From: Ralstonia sp. RRA
GTDB taxonomy: Bacteria > Pseudomonadota > Gammaproteobacteria > Burkholderiales > Burkholderiaceae
NCBI RefSeq assembly: GCF_037023145.1
Contig: NZ_CP146092.1
Coordinates: 1,240,001-1,304,000 of the forward strand
Direction: 5' to 3'
DNA length: 64,000 nt
Of this stretch, positions 38,626-48,964 are shown in pieces (the first letter of the stretch is position 1; each line of letters begins with the position of its first letter). Below the pieces are notes generated by a model that was not told where the DNA came from, ran no database searches, and worked only from the letters and a program-made list of their open reading frames with translations. The position numbers were made by a program, and so were the translations under genes.

Positions 38626-39816
38626 CTATGCGGCAGCCCTTTGCGGATTCGACAGATCGGACAACCTGGGCAACCAGAGGAAGGCGATGCACGCCAGCAC
38701 AGCCCCGGCAAGCATCATCGGCGCGACCATGGGCCATGCGCCCAGGCTGTGCGATGGGTTGTCAAAGGCGGCAGCCGTTTGCCCCAGGCAGAAGGCGGCC
38801 AGCATCATGATGAAGCCCGACCATGACACCGCGCGCCCCGCAAGATGCGGTAGTTCGCCCACCGCTCCGGCTTGGCCGCAGGGCTGGTGAATGCCGTGGC
38901 CCATGCAATAGACGCCGTGCCCAAGCAGCAGCGGCCATGCCTCTCCGGGGAGTAGCCAGCAGCCCAGCGCCTGGATGCCGGCGCCGCATAGGCTGAGCGT
39001 TGCGCCTTGCTGCACCGTCCGCACGAGGCTTTGGTGACGCAGCAGGCGCCGGCAGACGGTCGTACTCACGATATAGACGAGCGAGCCGCCGGCCGGTATC
39101 CAGCCATACAGCTCGGGCGACAGGCCGAGGTATGCGATATAGACCATCGGCGAGAGCAGCAGGAAGCAGAACATGCCGGCGTAGGTCGTGGCGGCCAGCA
39201 GCCCCCAGACGCGAAAGTCCGCGCTGGCAAAGATCTCGCGCACGCCGCCTGCCTGGGTGTGGGTGTCTTGCCGGGTCTCTGCAAAGCCGTACCAGCACAT
39301 TGCCCACAGCACGAGCGCATAGCCGCTCATGCCTGCGAGCACCCACCGCCAACCGGCATGCTGCGCGACAAAGGCGCCAAGAATCGGCGCCACCAATGCC
39401 ACGAAGCCCAGCCCGGTGAGACCACGCGCCATCACATGTGGGCCGTCGCGCGCCGGATGCAGATCGCGTACGGCCGCACGTGCGCACACCAGGATGGCCG
39501 CCATGGCGAAACCCTGCATGGCGCGCGCTGCCGTCAGCATCGGCGCGGTCATCGACAGGGCGCCGGCCAGCGCCGCAAGGGCGTAGCACGCCAGCCCGAT
39601 CAGAAGGACCTGTCGACGGCCAAACCGATCGGCAAGGCTGCCCATCGGCAGCTGCCCCATGCCAAAGGCCAGCGCGAAGACCGTGAGGCTCGTGCTGGCT
39701 GATCCCAGCGCCTGGGCGATCGCGGGCAGGGCGGGGAGGTAGCTGTCGGTGGCCACTGGCTGCGCAGACAGCAACAGCGGCAGCAGCAGGGCAAAGCTCA
39801 GCGGGCGACGCGTCAT
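38626..39816 (-). CDS. MFS transporter, Bcr/CflA-like
   Basis: A 396-residue carrier with about twelve hydrophobic helices. The loop 2-3 motif GSLADRFGRRQVLL is the MFS signature, and the N-terminus (ATDSYLPALPAIAQALG) is typical of the Bcr/CflA drug-resistance group (DHA1). It starts five bases after the shikimate dehydrogenase stop and is likely in the same operon. In this context it may export a pathway intermediate or import an aromatic acid rather than export drugs. Substrate unknown. Confidence 0.83.
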   Translation of the reverse strand: MTRRPLSFALLLPLLLSAQPVATDSYLPALPAIAQALGSASTSLTVFALAFGMGQLPMGSLADRFGRRQVLLIGLACYALAALAGALSMTAPMLTAARAMQGFAMAAILVCARAAVRDLHPARDGPHVMARGLTGLGFVALVAPILGAFVAQHAGWRWVLAGMSGYALVLWAMCWYGFAETRQDTHTQAGGVREIFASADFRVWGLLAATTYAGMFCFLLLSPMVYIAYLGLSPELYGWIPAGGSLVYIVSTTVCRRLLRHQSLVRTVQQGATLSLCGAGIQALGCWLLPGEAWPLLLGHGVYCMGHGIHQPCGQAGAVGELPHLAGRAVSWSGFIMMLAAFCLGQTAAAFDNPSHSLGAWPMVAPMMLAGAVLACIAFLWLPRLSDLSNPQRAAA

Positions 39817-39821
39817 CGAAC

Positions 39822-40655
39822 TCAGTAGGCAATGGCTGCCGTACGCCGCAGTTCTTCTGCGGTTGCGGTGCCAAAGCCGAAGAACTCCAGGTAGGCGGGA
39901 ATCATCTCGAACAGCATGTCGGTGCCGACCTGGACTTCGCAGCCCTTGTCGAGCGCCGCGCGCAGCAACGGAGTGTATTCCGACTTCATGACCACCTCGC
40001 CGACAAAGCAGCTGGGCGCGATGCGTGACACGTCGAAGGGCAGCGGGTCGTCGTCCTTCATGCCCACCGGGGTGGCGTTGACGACGATGTCGAAGCCGTC
40101 CGGGTCATTCGAGCCGGTGCGCACCACCAACGCAGGGTAATGCTCGCGCAGACGCCGCCCCAGCGATTCAGCCGAGGCTGCGCGCGTGTCGTACAGGGCC
40201 AGCTCGCCAACACCGGCGGCGGCAAGAGACGCGGCAATCGCCGAGCCCACGCCCCCAGCACCGGAGAGCAGCACGCGCGCGCCTTCCAATTTGTGCCCCT
40301 TGCGCAGCACGCCGCGCACAAAGCCTGCGCCATCAAACTGGTCGCCCAGCAGCGTACCGTCTTCGCGCTTGAGCACCGCGTTGCACGCGCCGGCAATGCG
40401 CACAGCGGGCGTCACCTCGTCGACCAGACCGACCGTCGTCACCTTGTGCGGCATGGTGATCAGCGCACCGCGCAGGTTGGTGAAGCGGAAGATCGACTGG
40501 AGGCTCTGCGTGTAGTCCTCCGCCTTGACCCCCATCGGCACCACAACGGCGTCGATGCCCTTCTGTTCGAACCAGGGGTTGTAGATCATCGGCGACTTGA
40601 AGGTCTCGGTCGGGTCGCCGATGTGGGCGATGAGGGTGGTTTTTCCAGAAATCAT
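39822..40655 (-). CDS. Shikimate/quinate dehydrogenase family protein
   Basis: A 277-residue AroE-family NAD(P)-dependent dehydrogenase. The catalytic Lys in TMPHKVTT and Asp in GDQFDGAGF are present, and the nucleotide-binding loop is GAGGVGSA at about 130-137. It lies between an MHS permease and an MFS gene, next to a dehydroshikimate dehydratase and not among aromatic-amino-acid synthesis genes. A catabolic role (shikimate or quinate to dehydroshikimate) is therefore likely. The biosynthetic aroE should be elsewhere in the genome. Confidence 0.85.
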   Translation of the reverse strand: MISGKTTLIAHIGDPTETFKSPMIYNPWFEQKGIDAVVVPMGVKAEDYTQSLQSIFRFTNLRGALITMPHKVTTVGLVDEVTPAVRIAGACNAVLKREDGTLLGDQFDGAGFVRGVLRKGHKLEGARVLLSGAGGVGSAIAASLAAAGVGELALYDTRAASAESLGRRLREHYPALVVRTGSNDPDGFDIVVNATPVGMKDDDPLPFDVSRIAPSCFVGEVVMKSEYTPLLRAALDKGCEVQVGTDMLFEMIPAYLEFFGFGTATAEELRRTAAIAY

Positions 40656-40674
40656 GGTTCAGGAGGTGCGTGTT

Positions 40675-42060
<1,386 letters not shown>

Positions 42061-42182
42061 GGTGGTCTCCGGTTTTGATCTGTGCGGCCTATCGTGAAGT
42101 TGGTGCAATGAAGGGCCGTCTGTACACGCACCGCAGCGTAGTCCGCCGCCATGGCGGGGCACAAGCCGCTGCCGGCTAAAAA

Positions 42183-42212
42183 CGTTCGATAATCGCACAA
42201 CATGGTGCGAAT
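42183..42212. promoter_or_regulatory. Operator-like site upstream of the MHS permease operon
   Basis: CGTTCGATAATCGCACAA (42183-42200) differs by one base from the complement of a site at 43105-43122 in front of quiC. Next to it, AATCGCAC-N6-GTGCGAAT (to 42212) forms a near-perfect dyad. It lies 123 bases from the permease start, between that gene and the IclR-type gene, and is the best candidate for binding of that regulator. Confidence 0.65.
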
Positions 42213-42299
42213 AACGTACGACTCAAGGGTTTCTCCGAGTCCGTACGCGTGACAAAGGGTGAGGTATTGCGCCGGGAAAGTGCGTGATGGGCTGTCGGC

Positions 42300-43067
42300 C
42301 TACAACACCCGCATGATCGACAGCGCGGTGTCCTGCAGCACCTGCAGCACGCGCTGCAAGGCCTGCTCCGTGGTCTCTTCGCCGACTTGCATGTTCACGC
42401 TCAACGCGGCAATCACGTTGCCTTGGCGATCGCGCAGCGGCACCGCCACGCCGCGCACGCCGATCTGCAATTGCTGCTCAACCACGGCGTAATCCTGTCG
42501 ACTGGCCTTGCGAATTTCATCGAGCAGCCGTTCGCGCTGCAGGATCGTGTACGGCGTATAGGGCGTCAGCACGCAGGTCTCCAGCCATGCCTTGACGGCC
42601 TGCTCGGGCTGCGCGGCCAGCATCATCACCCCGGCGGATGCAAGCGGCGCCGGCACGCGCGCGCCCAGCACAAAGCCCGTGCTCATCACGCGACTTGTGC
42701 TGGTACGCGAGATGAACACCAACTCCCATTCATCCAGCACGCTGAGGTAGGCCACCTCGCCAACGGCGGCCGTCACCTGCTGCAGGAAGGGCTGCACCGT
42801 ACGCGGCAGGCGGGCCGAATCGAAGTAAGACCACCCCACCTTCAGCACACGCGGCGTCAGGCTGAAGAGCGTGCCTTCGCTGGTGAGGTAACCGAGGTGC
42901 TCCAGGGTCAGCAGGTAGCGGCGCGCGGCCGTGCGCGTCAGCCCGGTCAGCTCGGCCGCCTGCGTGGGCGTCAGGCGTGGATGGTCATGGTCGAACGCCT
43001 CAAGGATGGCGAGCCCTTTCTCGAGCCCGGCGATCCAGTCGCGCCGATCGAGTGGTTCTTTCTTCAT
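42300..43067 (-). CDS. IclR-family regulator of quinate/shikimate genes
   Basis: A 255-residue regulator with an N-terminal winged helix (about 14-75, including LTRTAARRYLLTLEHLGYL) and a C-terminal effector domain (about 85-250), close to the PcaU/PobR/PcaR type that controls protocatechuate and hydroxybenzoate genes. It lies between the divergent arms of the cluster. Operator-like copies of one sequence are found 3' and 5' of it, in front of the permease operon and of quiC. It could activate both with a pathway intermediate as effector. Confidence 0.9.
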   Translation of the reverse strand: MKKEPLDRRDWIAGLEKGLAILEAFDHDHPRLTPTQAAELTGLTRTAARRYLLTLEHLGYLTSEGTLFSLTPRVLKVGWSYFDSARLPRTVQPFLQQVTAAVGEVAYLSVLDEWELVFISRTSTSRVMSTGFVLGARVPAPLASAGVMMLAAQPEQAVKAWLETCVLTPYTPYTILQRERLLDEIRKASRQDYAVVEQQLQIGVRGVAVPLRDRQGNVIAALSVNMQVGEETTEQALQRVLQVLQDTALSIMRVL

Positions 43068-43085
43068 GGCGATAACCCTAGGAAC

Positions 43086-43122
43086 GTGCGATATGTGCGC
43101 ATGATTGTACGATTATCGAACG
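43086..43122. promoter_or_regulatory. Operator-like tandem repeats upstream of quiC
   Basis: Three related elements follow one another: GTGCGATAT (43086-43094), GTGCGCATGATT (43095-43106) and GTACGATTAT (43107-43116). The last, with TCGAACG, forms the complement of the 18-base site at 42183-42200 (one mismatch). Operators with a dyad plus a direct repeat are known for PcaU/PobR regulators. Confidence 0.65.
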
Positions 43123-43198
43123 CTGTTGCGCGAATGCCGCTTGTGAGCGCACGGGGTGCCCACCTACGCTGCGGTCATTGTCTGACCACTGCATCGCC

Positions 43199-45097
43199 AT
43201 GAACCCGCATCGCCCTGGGCGCCATCCCAAATGTATTGCCACCGTGTGCCTGTCTGGCACGTTGCCCGAGAAACTGGAAGCGGCTGCCGCCGCCGGGTTT
43301 GACGGCATCGAGATCTTCGAGAGCGACCTGCTGAATTTCGACGGCTCGCCGGCGCGCGTACGGCAGATGGCGGCAGACCTGGGGCTGGCGATCATGCTGT
43401 ATCAGCCGTTTCGCGATTTCGAGGCGATGCCGCACGATCTGCTCGCCCGCAATCTGGCGCGTGCCCAGCGCAAGTTCGACGTGATGGCCGAACTGGGTGT
43501 CGAGACGGTGCTGGTGTGCAGCAACGTGCAGGACATCGCAATCGATGACCCCGCGCGTGCTGCGGACGATCTGCGCCAGATGGCCGAAGCCGCTGGGCAA
43601 CGCGGGCTGCGCGTGGGTTACGAGGCGCTCGCCTGGGGCCGGCACACCCGGCGTTGGCGCCAAGCATGGCAGATCGTGCAGCAGGCCGACCACCCCGCGC
43701 TCGGGCTGATCCTGGATAGCTTCCATACGCTGTCGCTGGGCGACACGTTGGATGGCATCCAAGACGTGCCTGCAGACAAGCTCTTCTTCGTGCAGTTTGC
43801 GGATGCGCCCAAGCTGTCGATGGACGTGCTGTCCTGGAGCCGGCATCACCGCAATTTCCCCGGACAGGGCGATCTGCCAGTCGCGGCGTTCGCGCGCGAT
43901 CTGCTTGCCGCCGGTTATGCGGGGCCGTTGTCGCTGGAGGTCTTCAATGACGAGTTTCGCTCCGCCCCTGCGCGCTTGACGGCCCTGGACGGCATGCGAT
44001 CGCTGATCTGGCTGGAGTCGGAAGCCGGTGGCGTTGCGCTGCCTGAGCCCGCCCGTTTTGCCGGCGTGGATTTCCTGGAGTTTGCCGTGGATGCCTCAGC
44101 CGGGCGGGAGCTGGAGACGCGCCTGCGTGCGTTGGGGTTTGGCCTGGCGGGGCACCATCGCTCCAAGGCGGTCGATCTGTACCGGCAGGGTGGCGTGAAT
44201 GTGATCCTGAACATGGAGCAGGACAGTGCGGCGTCCGAACACTTCCAACTGCATGGGCCGTCCGTCTGCGCGATCGGCCTGAAGGTGGACGATGCCGAGC
44301 GCGCAATGACACGTGCCCGCGCGTTGTGTTGCCAGGAGTGGCGTGGGCCGGTGGGGCCGAGCGAGCGCAGCATTCCTGCGTTGCGCGCACCGGATGGCAC
44401 GTTGCTCTATCTGATCGACGATCGCCACGCCGAGCGCAGCATCTACGAGAGCGATTTCATTCTGCAGCCCGAAGCGCAGCCCGAAGCGCAGCCCGATGCC
44501 ACCGGATTGGCCTCGATCGATCACGTTGCACAGGCGCTGCCCGCGCATCGGCTCGACAGCTTTGTGCTGTTCTATCGTGCCGTTTTCGGCATGCAGGCCG
44601 AAGCGGTGCAGGAAATTGCCGACCCCTACGGCTTGGTGAAAAGCCGGGCGATGGTGAGCCCGGACCGCAACCTGCGGATTCCGCTCAACGTGTCGGAAAG
44701 CGGGCACACGGCAACCGGCCGCTTCATTGCCGCGTATGCGGGCTCGGGCGTGCATCACATTGCCTTCCGTACGGACCGGCTGTTCGACGCCGTTGAAGCC
44801 ATCGACCGCGGCGCGGCCCGCATGCTGCACGTGCCCGAGAACTACTACGCCGACGTGGCCGCCAGGCTCGGCCTGGACGACACGCTGCTCACGCGCCTGC
44901 ACGACGACGGGCTGCTCTACGACCGCGATCCCCACGGCGATTTCCTGCACGTCTACACCGAGCCCTTCCGCGAGCGCTTCTTCTTCGAGCTCGTCCAGCG
45001 CGACGGCTACCTGGGCTATGGCGCTGCAAACGCGGCTGTGCGCATGGCCGTGCAAGCGCAGATGAGCCGAACGGGCGCGACAGCGGCTGATCGCTAA
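43199..45097 (+). CDS. quiC: 3-dehydroshikimate dehydratase fused to an HPPD-like domain (QuiC-type)
   Basis: A 632-residue fusion. Residues 1-280 form a xylose-isomerase-like TIM barrel (IATVCLSGTLPEKLEAAAAA, GLILDSFHTLSLGD, LSLEVFNDEF) that dehydrates 3-dehydroshikimate to protocatechuate. Residues 290-632 form an HPPD-like domain with SIDHVAQALP, GVHHIAFRTD and FFFELVQRDGYLGYG. In Pseudomonas QuiC1 the same fusion is known, and only the barrel gives dehydratase activity. A 12-base tandem repeat encodes QPEAQPEAQPDA in a loop near residue 425-435. The ATG at 43199 was chosen over a TTG at 43178. A porin gene follows. Confidence 0.9.
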   Translation: MNPHRPGRHPKCIATVCLSGTLPEKLEAAAAAGFDGIEIFESDLLNFDGSPARVRQMAADLGLAIMLYQPFRDFEAMPHDLLARNLARAQRKFDVMAELGVETVLVCSNVQDIAIDDPARAADDLRQMAEAAGQRGLRVGYEALAWGRHTRRWRQAWQIVQQADHPALGLILDSFHTLSLGDTLDGIQDVPADKLFFVQFADAPKLSMDVLSWSRHHRNFPGQGDLPVAAFARDLLAAGYAGPLSLEVFNDEFRSAPARLTALDGMRSLIWLESEAGGVALPEPARFAGVDFLEFAVDASAGRELETRLRALGFGLAGHHRSKAVDLYRQGGVNVILNMEQDSAASEHFQLHGPSVCAIGLKVDDAERAMTRARALCCQEWRGPVGPSERSIPALRAPDGTLLYLIDDRHAERSIYESDFILQPEAQPEAQPDATGLASIDHVAQALPAHRLDSFVLFYRAVFGMQAEAVQEIADPYGLVKSRAMVSPDRNLRIPLNVSESGHTATGRFIAAYAGSGVHHIAFRTDRLFDAVEAIDRGAARMLHVPENYYADVAARLGLDDTLLTRLHDDGLLYDRDPHGDFLHVYTEPFRERFFFELVQRDGYLGYGAANAAVRMAVQAQMSRTGATAADR

Positions 45098-45116
45098 ACC
45101 ACGACGACACCTTTGA

Positions 45117-45143
45117 CGCCCACGGCGTGTGCGGCTGTGGGCG
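45117..45143 (+). repeat. Intercistronic hairpin between quiC and porin
   Basis: CGCCCAC (45117-45123) pairs with GTGGGCG (45137-45143) over a 13-base loop. A short GTTTCC follows but no real T-run, so it may stabilise RNA ends or attenuate reading into the porin gene. Confidence 0.45.
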
Positions 45144-45222
45144 GTTTCCACGCACCGCTACGGTTGCGCGGGCAGCCATCGCACATCCAACCCCATCACA
45201 TCAAAGAGGAGACAGGGGAGCC

Positions 45223-46287
45223 ATGAACAAGACAATGATCGCCGCACTGGTACTCGGAGCCACGAGCCTGCCGGCAGCGGCACAAACGGCAGGCGGCGTC
45301 ACGCTCTATGGGCTGATCGACACCACCATCCGCTACAGCACGCATGAAAATGCGGCCGGCAACAGCAATCTGCAGATAATGGACGGCGTGCTGACCGGCA
45401 GCCGCTGGGGTTTGCGCGGCACGGAAGATCTGGGCGGCGGCACCAAGGCCATGTTCATCCTGGAGTCTGGCTTCTTTCCCGATACCGGTGGTAGTCAGCA
45501 GGGCGGCCGGCTGTTTGGGCGCACCGCGGTCGTCGGCCTGGAGGGCGACTACGGCAAGCTTTACCTCGGCCGCCAGTACACGCTGGCGCATGAGGTGCTG
45601 TCTTCGTATGAAGCGATGGCGTTTGCCAACAACTCCATCGTCGGCTATCAGGGCGGCAACTACACCGGCCTGCGCTATGACAACACGGTCAAGTACATCA
45701 AGTCGTTCGGTGGCTTGCAGCTGGCCGGCGCGTGGACCTTTGGCGAGGCCGCCGGCAGCTTCAGCAAGAGTTCGGCCGGAGCAGGCTCGATTGTCTACAG
45801 CATGGGGTCGGCGGAAGTGGGCGCGGTGTACCAGGTCACGCGCGATGTGTCTTCGGCATTCTTTGGCGCGGTGCCGGCGGCGCTGGCCAGCAAGCAGACG
45901 GTCTGGGGCTTTGGCGGCAAGCTCGATACCGCCGTTGCCACGTGGTACCTGGGCTATACGAACAGCCGGCTGGATGTGGCGGACTACAAGAACCAGGCCG
46001 CCTATGTTGGCGCGAAGGTGCCAATCTCCGGCGCGTTGAGCTTCATCGGCACCGTGCAGTACGACTGGATGAAGCATCTTGATACCAGCGGCAAGCGCCT
46101 GACCACCGCCGGCATGCTCGACTATGCCTTCAGCAAGCGTACCGACGTGTATGCAGAGGTGGACTACACGCGCCTGCAAGGTGCCTGGATTGCGCTGAAC
46201 AGCGCTGCTGCGTTCAACAACTCGGGCAATACCTACGGCAACAACTCGCGGCTGGGGGTGATGCTGGGGGTGCGTCACAAGTTCTGA
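45223..46287 (+). CDS. Gram-negative outer-membrane porin
   Basis: A 354-residue trimeric porin of the beta-proteobacterial (Gram_neg_porin/OmpC-like) type. A signal peptide (MNKTMIAALVLGATSLPAAAQ) is followed by VTLYGLIDTTIRYST, the family N-terminus, and sixteen strands ending in the terminal Phe of GVRHKF, needed for BAM assembly. AGGGGAG precedes the ATG at 45223. Its place behind quiC suggests it admits aromatic acids such as quinate or shikimate. A GC-rich hairpin follows 30 bases later. Confidence 0.9.
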   Translation: MNKTMIAALVLGATSLPAAAQTAGGVTLYGLIDTTIRYSTHENAAGNSNLQIMDGVLTGSRWGLRGTEDLGGGTKAMFILESGFFPDTGGSQQGGRLFGRTAVVGLEGDYGKLYLGRQYTLAHEVLSSYEAMAFANNSIVGYQGGNYTGLRYDNTVKYIKSFGGLQLAGAWTFGEAAGSFSKSSAGAGSIVYSMGSAEVGAVYQVTRDVSSAFFGAVPAALASKQTVWGFGGKLDTAVATWYLGYTNSRLDVADYKNQAAYVGAKVPISGALSFIGTVQYDWMKHLDTSGKRLTTAGMLDYAFSKRTDVYAEVDYTRLQGAWIALNSAAAFNNSGNTYGNNSRLGVMLGVRHKF

Positions 46288-46654
46288 ACGCTTGGATATT
46301 CGTTGTTGTGACTTCGGCCCGCCGCGATCTGTGGCGGGCGCATGCCCTCCTGGGTATCGACATCGCTGCGCCTGCGTGCGCTCGGGACATCCCGCCCCAA
46401 AATGTGACGCAATCGCCGTCCTGATCGATCGGAATACAGTTCGCGAGAAATTAAGAATTCGCGTAAAACTGTACTCTTCCGCGCTGTACTGATGTGTGCT
46501 CATGCCCGTCTGCACTGTGCCTTTACGCTTCCCATATCGAATACACATGCGGCCTGCCGGACATGGCGAGCCGTCAAGGGAGCACAGTCGTGGAACGCGC
46601 AAGACGGAGCACAAGTACTGACGCTGGCGGAGAACCGTGGGCAGGGAGCAGCCG
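46288..46654. other. Gene-free stretch between porin and MocR gene
   Basis: This 367-base region holds a hairpin GCCCGCC-N9-GGCGGGC (46317-46339) without a T-run, which may still end or protect the porin transcript. A GGAGCACAGT sequence (46579-46588) resembles the repeats upstream of cydA, and GGAGCACAAGT follows 27 bases later. No ORF with coding character was found. Confidence 0.5.
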
Positions 46655-48079
46655 ATGAAGCTCTATGAGAAATTTGCAGACGATCTCGAGCGCCTCATCC
46701 GGCAAGGCGTGTATCGCCACGGAGACCGCATCCCATCGGTGCGCCAGGCCAGCCAGCAGCATCGCATCAGCATCACCACTGTGCTGCACGCCTATCTGCT
46801 GCTGGAAAGCCGTGGGCTGTTGGAGAGCCGCCCGCAGTCGGGCTACTTCGTGAACTTGCAGCGCGGCAATGGCGAACTGCACATGCGCGAGCTGCAGCCG
46901 TCCAAGCCGATGGCGATCTCGTCGTCGGTGGACGTGAGCCGGCTGGTGCTCTCGACCCTGCGCTCGATTGGCGCCAACGATGCGATACCGCTGGGCTCGC
47001 CGTATCCGGACCCTGCGCTGTTCCCGTTCGAGAAGCTCAACCGCTACGCTTACACCGCCGGCCGCGAGAAGGGGCTGTGGGGCGTGACGGGCGCACTGCC
47101 GCCCGGCCATCCCCGACTGGTGCGCCAGATCGCGCGCCGCTACCTGGAGAACGGCCTGTCGGTCGACCCCAACGAGATCATCGTCACCGTGGGCGCAACG
47201 GAGGCCATGAACCTCTGCCTGCAGGCCGTCGCCAAGCCCGGCGACGTGATTGCGGTGGAGTCACCCACGTTCTACGCCATGCTCCACGCGATCGAGCGGA
47301 TGGGCATGAAAGCCATCGAGGTGGCGACGCACCCCGAATACGGCATCGACATTGCCGCGCTGGCCGCGATCGTGAAGTCGCAGCCGATTGCGGCGTGCAT
47401 GGTGATGCCGAACTTTCAGAACCCGCTGGGTTTCCAGATGCCAGACGAGCGCAAGCGCGAGCTGGTTGAGTTCCTCACGCGGGTGGATATTCCCGTGATC
47501 GAGAACGGCGTCTATAACGAGCTGTACTACGGCAACGCACACCCGAGCAGCCTGAAGTCGTACGACAAAAAGGGGCTGGTGCTGCATTGCTCGTCGTTCT
47601 CGAAGAGCCTGACGGCTGCGTACCGGATCGGCTGGGCGCTGCCGGGCCGGTATCGCGATCAGGTGGAGAAGCTCAAGTTCCTGAACACGCTGACCACGCC
47701 GTCGATTCCGCAATTGGCCATCGCGGAGTTCCTGGAGCACGACGGCTACGAGCACCACCTGCGACGGGTCCGCAAGGCCTACGCGCAACAGGCCAACCTG
47801 ATGCGGGCGATGGTCTCGCGGTTTTTTCCGGCGGGCACGCGCATGTCAAGCCCGGCAGGGGGCTACGTGCTGTGGGTAGAGCTGCCGCCCAAGGTGGATG
47901 CGATGCGCTTGTATCAGCTTGCGCTGGAACGTGGCATCACCATTGGGCCGGGTTACATGTTCTCGATCTCGGATACCTACCGCAACTACATCCGGCTCAA
48001 CTACAGCAGTACGTGGTCGAGCGAGATCGAGCAGGCTGTCATTACCGTCGGCAAGCTGGTCGCGATGTGCGACCGCTGA
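46655..48079 (+). CDS. MocR-type GntR regulator with aminotransferase domain, second copy
   Basis: A 474-residue protein with an N-terminal GntR winged helix (about 1-70, with SVRQASQQHRISITTVLHAY) and a PLP aminotransferase-like domain with Lys317 in SSFSKSLTAAYRIGW. The ATG at 46655 has a GGGAG site. No divergent metabolic gene lies next to it, in contrast to the 5-kb copy, so its target is unclear; the preceding porin gene is on the same strand. It is convergent with moaD. Alternatively it may act as a true aminotransferase (2-aminoadipate type), as some family members do. Confidence 0.86.
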   Translation: MKLYEKFADDLERLIRQGVYRHGDRIPSVRQASQQHRISITTVLHAYLLLESRGLLESRPQSGYFVNLQRGNGELHMRELQPSKPMAISSSVDVSRLVLSTLRSIGANDAIPLGSPYPDPALFPFEKLNRYAYTAGREKGLWGVTGALPPGHPRLVRQIARRYLENGLSVDPNEIIVTVGATEAMNLCLQAVAKPGDVIAVESPTFYAMLHAIERMGMKAIEVATHPEYGIDIAALAAIVKSQPIAACMVMPNFQNPLGFQMPDERKRELVEFLTRVDIPVIENGVYNELYYGNAHPSSLKSYDKKGLVLHCSSFSKSLTAAYRIGWALPGRYRDQVEKLKFLNTLTTPSIPQLAIAEFLEHDGYEHHLRRVRKAYAQQANLMRAMVSRFFPAGTRMSSPAGGYVLWVELPPKVDAMRLYQLALERGITIGPGYMFSISDTYRNYIRLNYSSTWSSEIEQAVITVGKLVAMCDR

Positions 48080-48101
48080 GCGTGGGGGAGGTGGCTGCAG
48101 G

Positions 48102-48359
48102 TCAGCCACCGGTGACGGGCGGGAAGAACGCAATTTCGCAGTCTTCGCGCACGATGAACGCGCCGTCGACGGTTTCCTGATTGACGGCAGCCCGCACCGG
48201 CCGGCCTGTGCGCAGCGCCTCGGCGGTTTGCGCATTCCTCGCGGCCAGGGTGGCGCGCAGTGTGTCGATGCGCAGTTCGGGCACGTCGATGTCGATGGTT
48301 TCCTGCGTGATGCCCAACTGCTCGCGAATGCTGGCGAAATATCGGATGTTGAGTTTCAT
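48102..48359 (-). CDS. moaD: Molybdopterin synthase small subunit MoaD
   Basis: An 85-residue ubiquitin-like sulfur carrier whose C-terminal Gly-Gly (PPVTGG) is thiocarboxylated and gives sulfur to precursor Z. The start at 48359 (MKLNIRYFA) is eight bases after the moaE stop, so the two subunits are co-translated. The pair makes molybdopterin for the FdhF/YdeP-type enzymes of this window. A perfect hairpin GGTGGCTG-N5-CAGCCACC (48090-48110) overlaps the stop. Confidence 0.92.
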   Translation of the reverse strand: MKLNIRYFASIREQLGITQETIDIDVPELRIDTLRATLAARNAQTAEALRTGRPVRAAVNQETVDGAFIVREDCEIAFFPPVTGG

Positions 48360-48367
48360 GGATGTGC

Positions 48368-48937
48368 TTACCCCCAGCGCTTCATGGCCTGCTCGTCGCC
48401 GATCTTGGTCGTGACCCATTCGGATGCGCCGCTGCGCTGGATCTCCTTCTTCCAGAACGGTGCATGGGTCTTGAGAAAGTCCATCAGGAACTCGCAGGCG
48501 TCGAACGCCGATGCACGATGCGGTGCGGCTACTGCAACCAGCACCACCGGATTGCCCAGCGCGATGCGGCCCACGCGGTGGACGATCTTCACAGCCTCGA
48601 CTTCCCAGCGTGCGGCCGCTTCTTCAATGAGTGTCCAGAGCGTTTGCTCGGTCATGCCGGGGTAGTGCTCCAGCTCCAGCGCGATCACATCATCGAGGTC
48701 GCCGCTTTGTCGTACGACGCCCACGAAGTTCACGACTGCGCCGACTTTCGGGTTGCGCATGATCGGCTCAAGCTCGGCTTGAATCTCAATCGGGCTGCGC
48801 TGCAGGCGCACCTCGAAGCCTGCAGCAATGTTCAGTTGTCGGCCATCAGACTGAAAAGCTGTGTCCTCGATGTCTGGGGTGTCGGTGCTGGTCTGTACGT
48901 CAGACTGTGCGGGTGGGTGATCGGAGGCGGGTGTCAT
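48368..48937 (-). CDS. moaE: Molybdopterin synthase large subunit MoaE
   Basis: A 189-residue catalytic subunit that inserts two sulfurs into precursor Z. Conserved GVVRQ (near 75), LEHYPGM (near 90), HRVG (near 121), and the active-site region HAPFWKKE (near 165) are present. It carries an N-terminal extension of about 40 polar residues (TPASDHPPAQSDV and on) not found in most MoaE, which are about 150 long. The ATG at 48937 has a GGAG site. It is followed by moaD and preceded by fdhD on the same strand after 27 bases, so fdhD-moaE-moaD may be one operon. Confidence 0.92.
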   Translation of the reverse strand: MTPASDHPPAQSDVQTSTDTPDIEDTAFQSDGRQLNIAAGFEVRLQRSPIEIQAELEPIMRNPKVGAVVNFVGVVRQSGDLDDVIALELEHYPGMTEQTLWTLIEEAAARWEVEAVKIVHRVGRIALGNPVVLVAVAAPHRASAFDACEFLMDFLKTHAPFWKKEIQRSGASEWVTTKIGDEQAMKRWG

Positions 48938-48964
48938 CGCTATGCTCCATGAGGCATCGCCGCG

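Noticed and set aside
46317..46339. Hairpin after the porin gene as an intrinsic terminator
   Set aside because: The stem is good but no T-run follows on the plus strand, so it is listed only as a hairpin.
48090..48110. Hairpin between the convergent MocR and moaD genes as a terminator
   Set aside because: Perfect 8-base arms but no T-run on either strand, and it overlaps the moaD stop codon.
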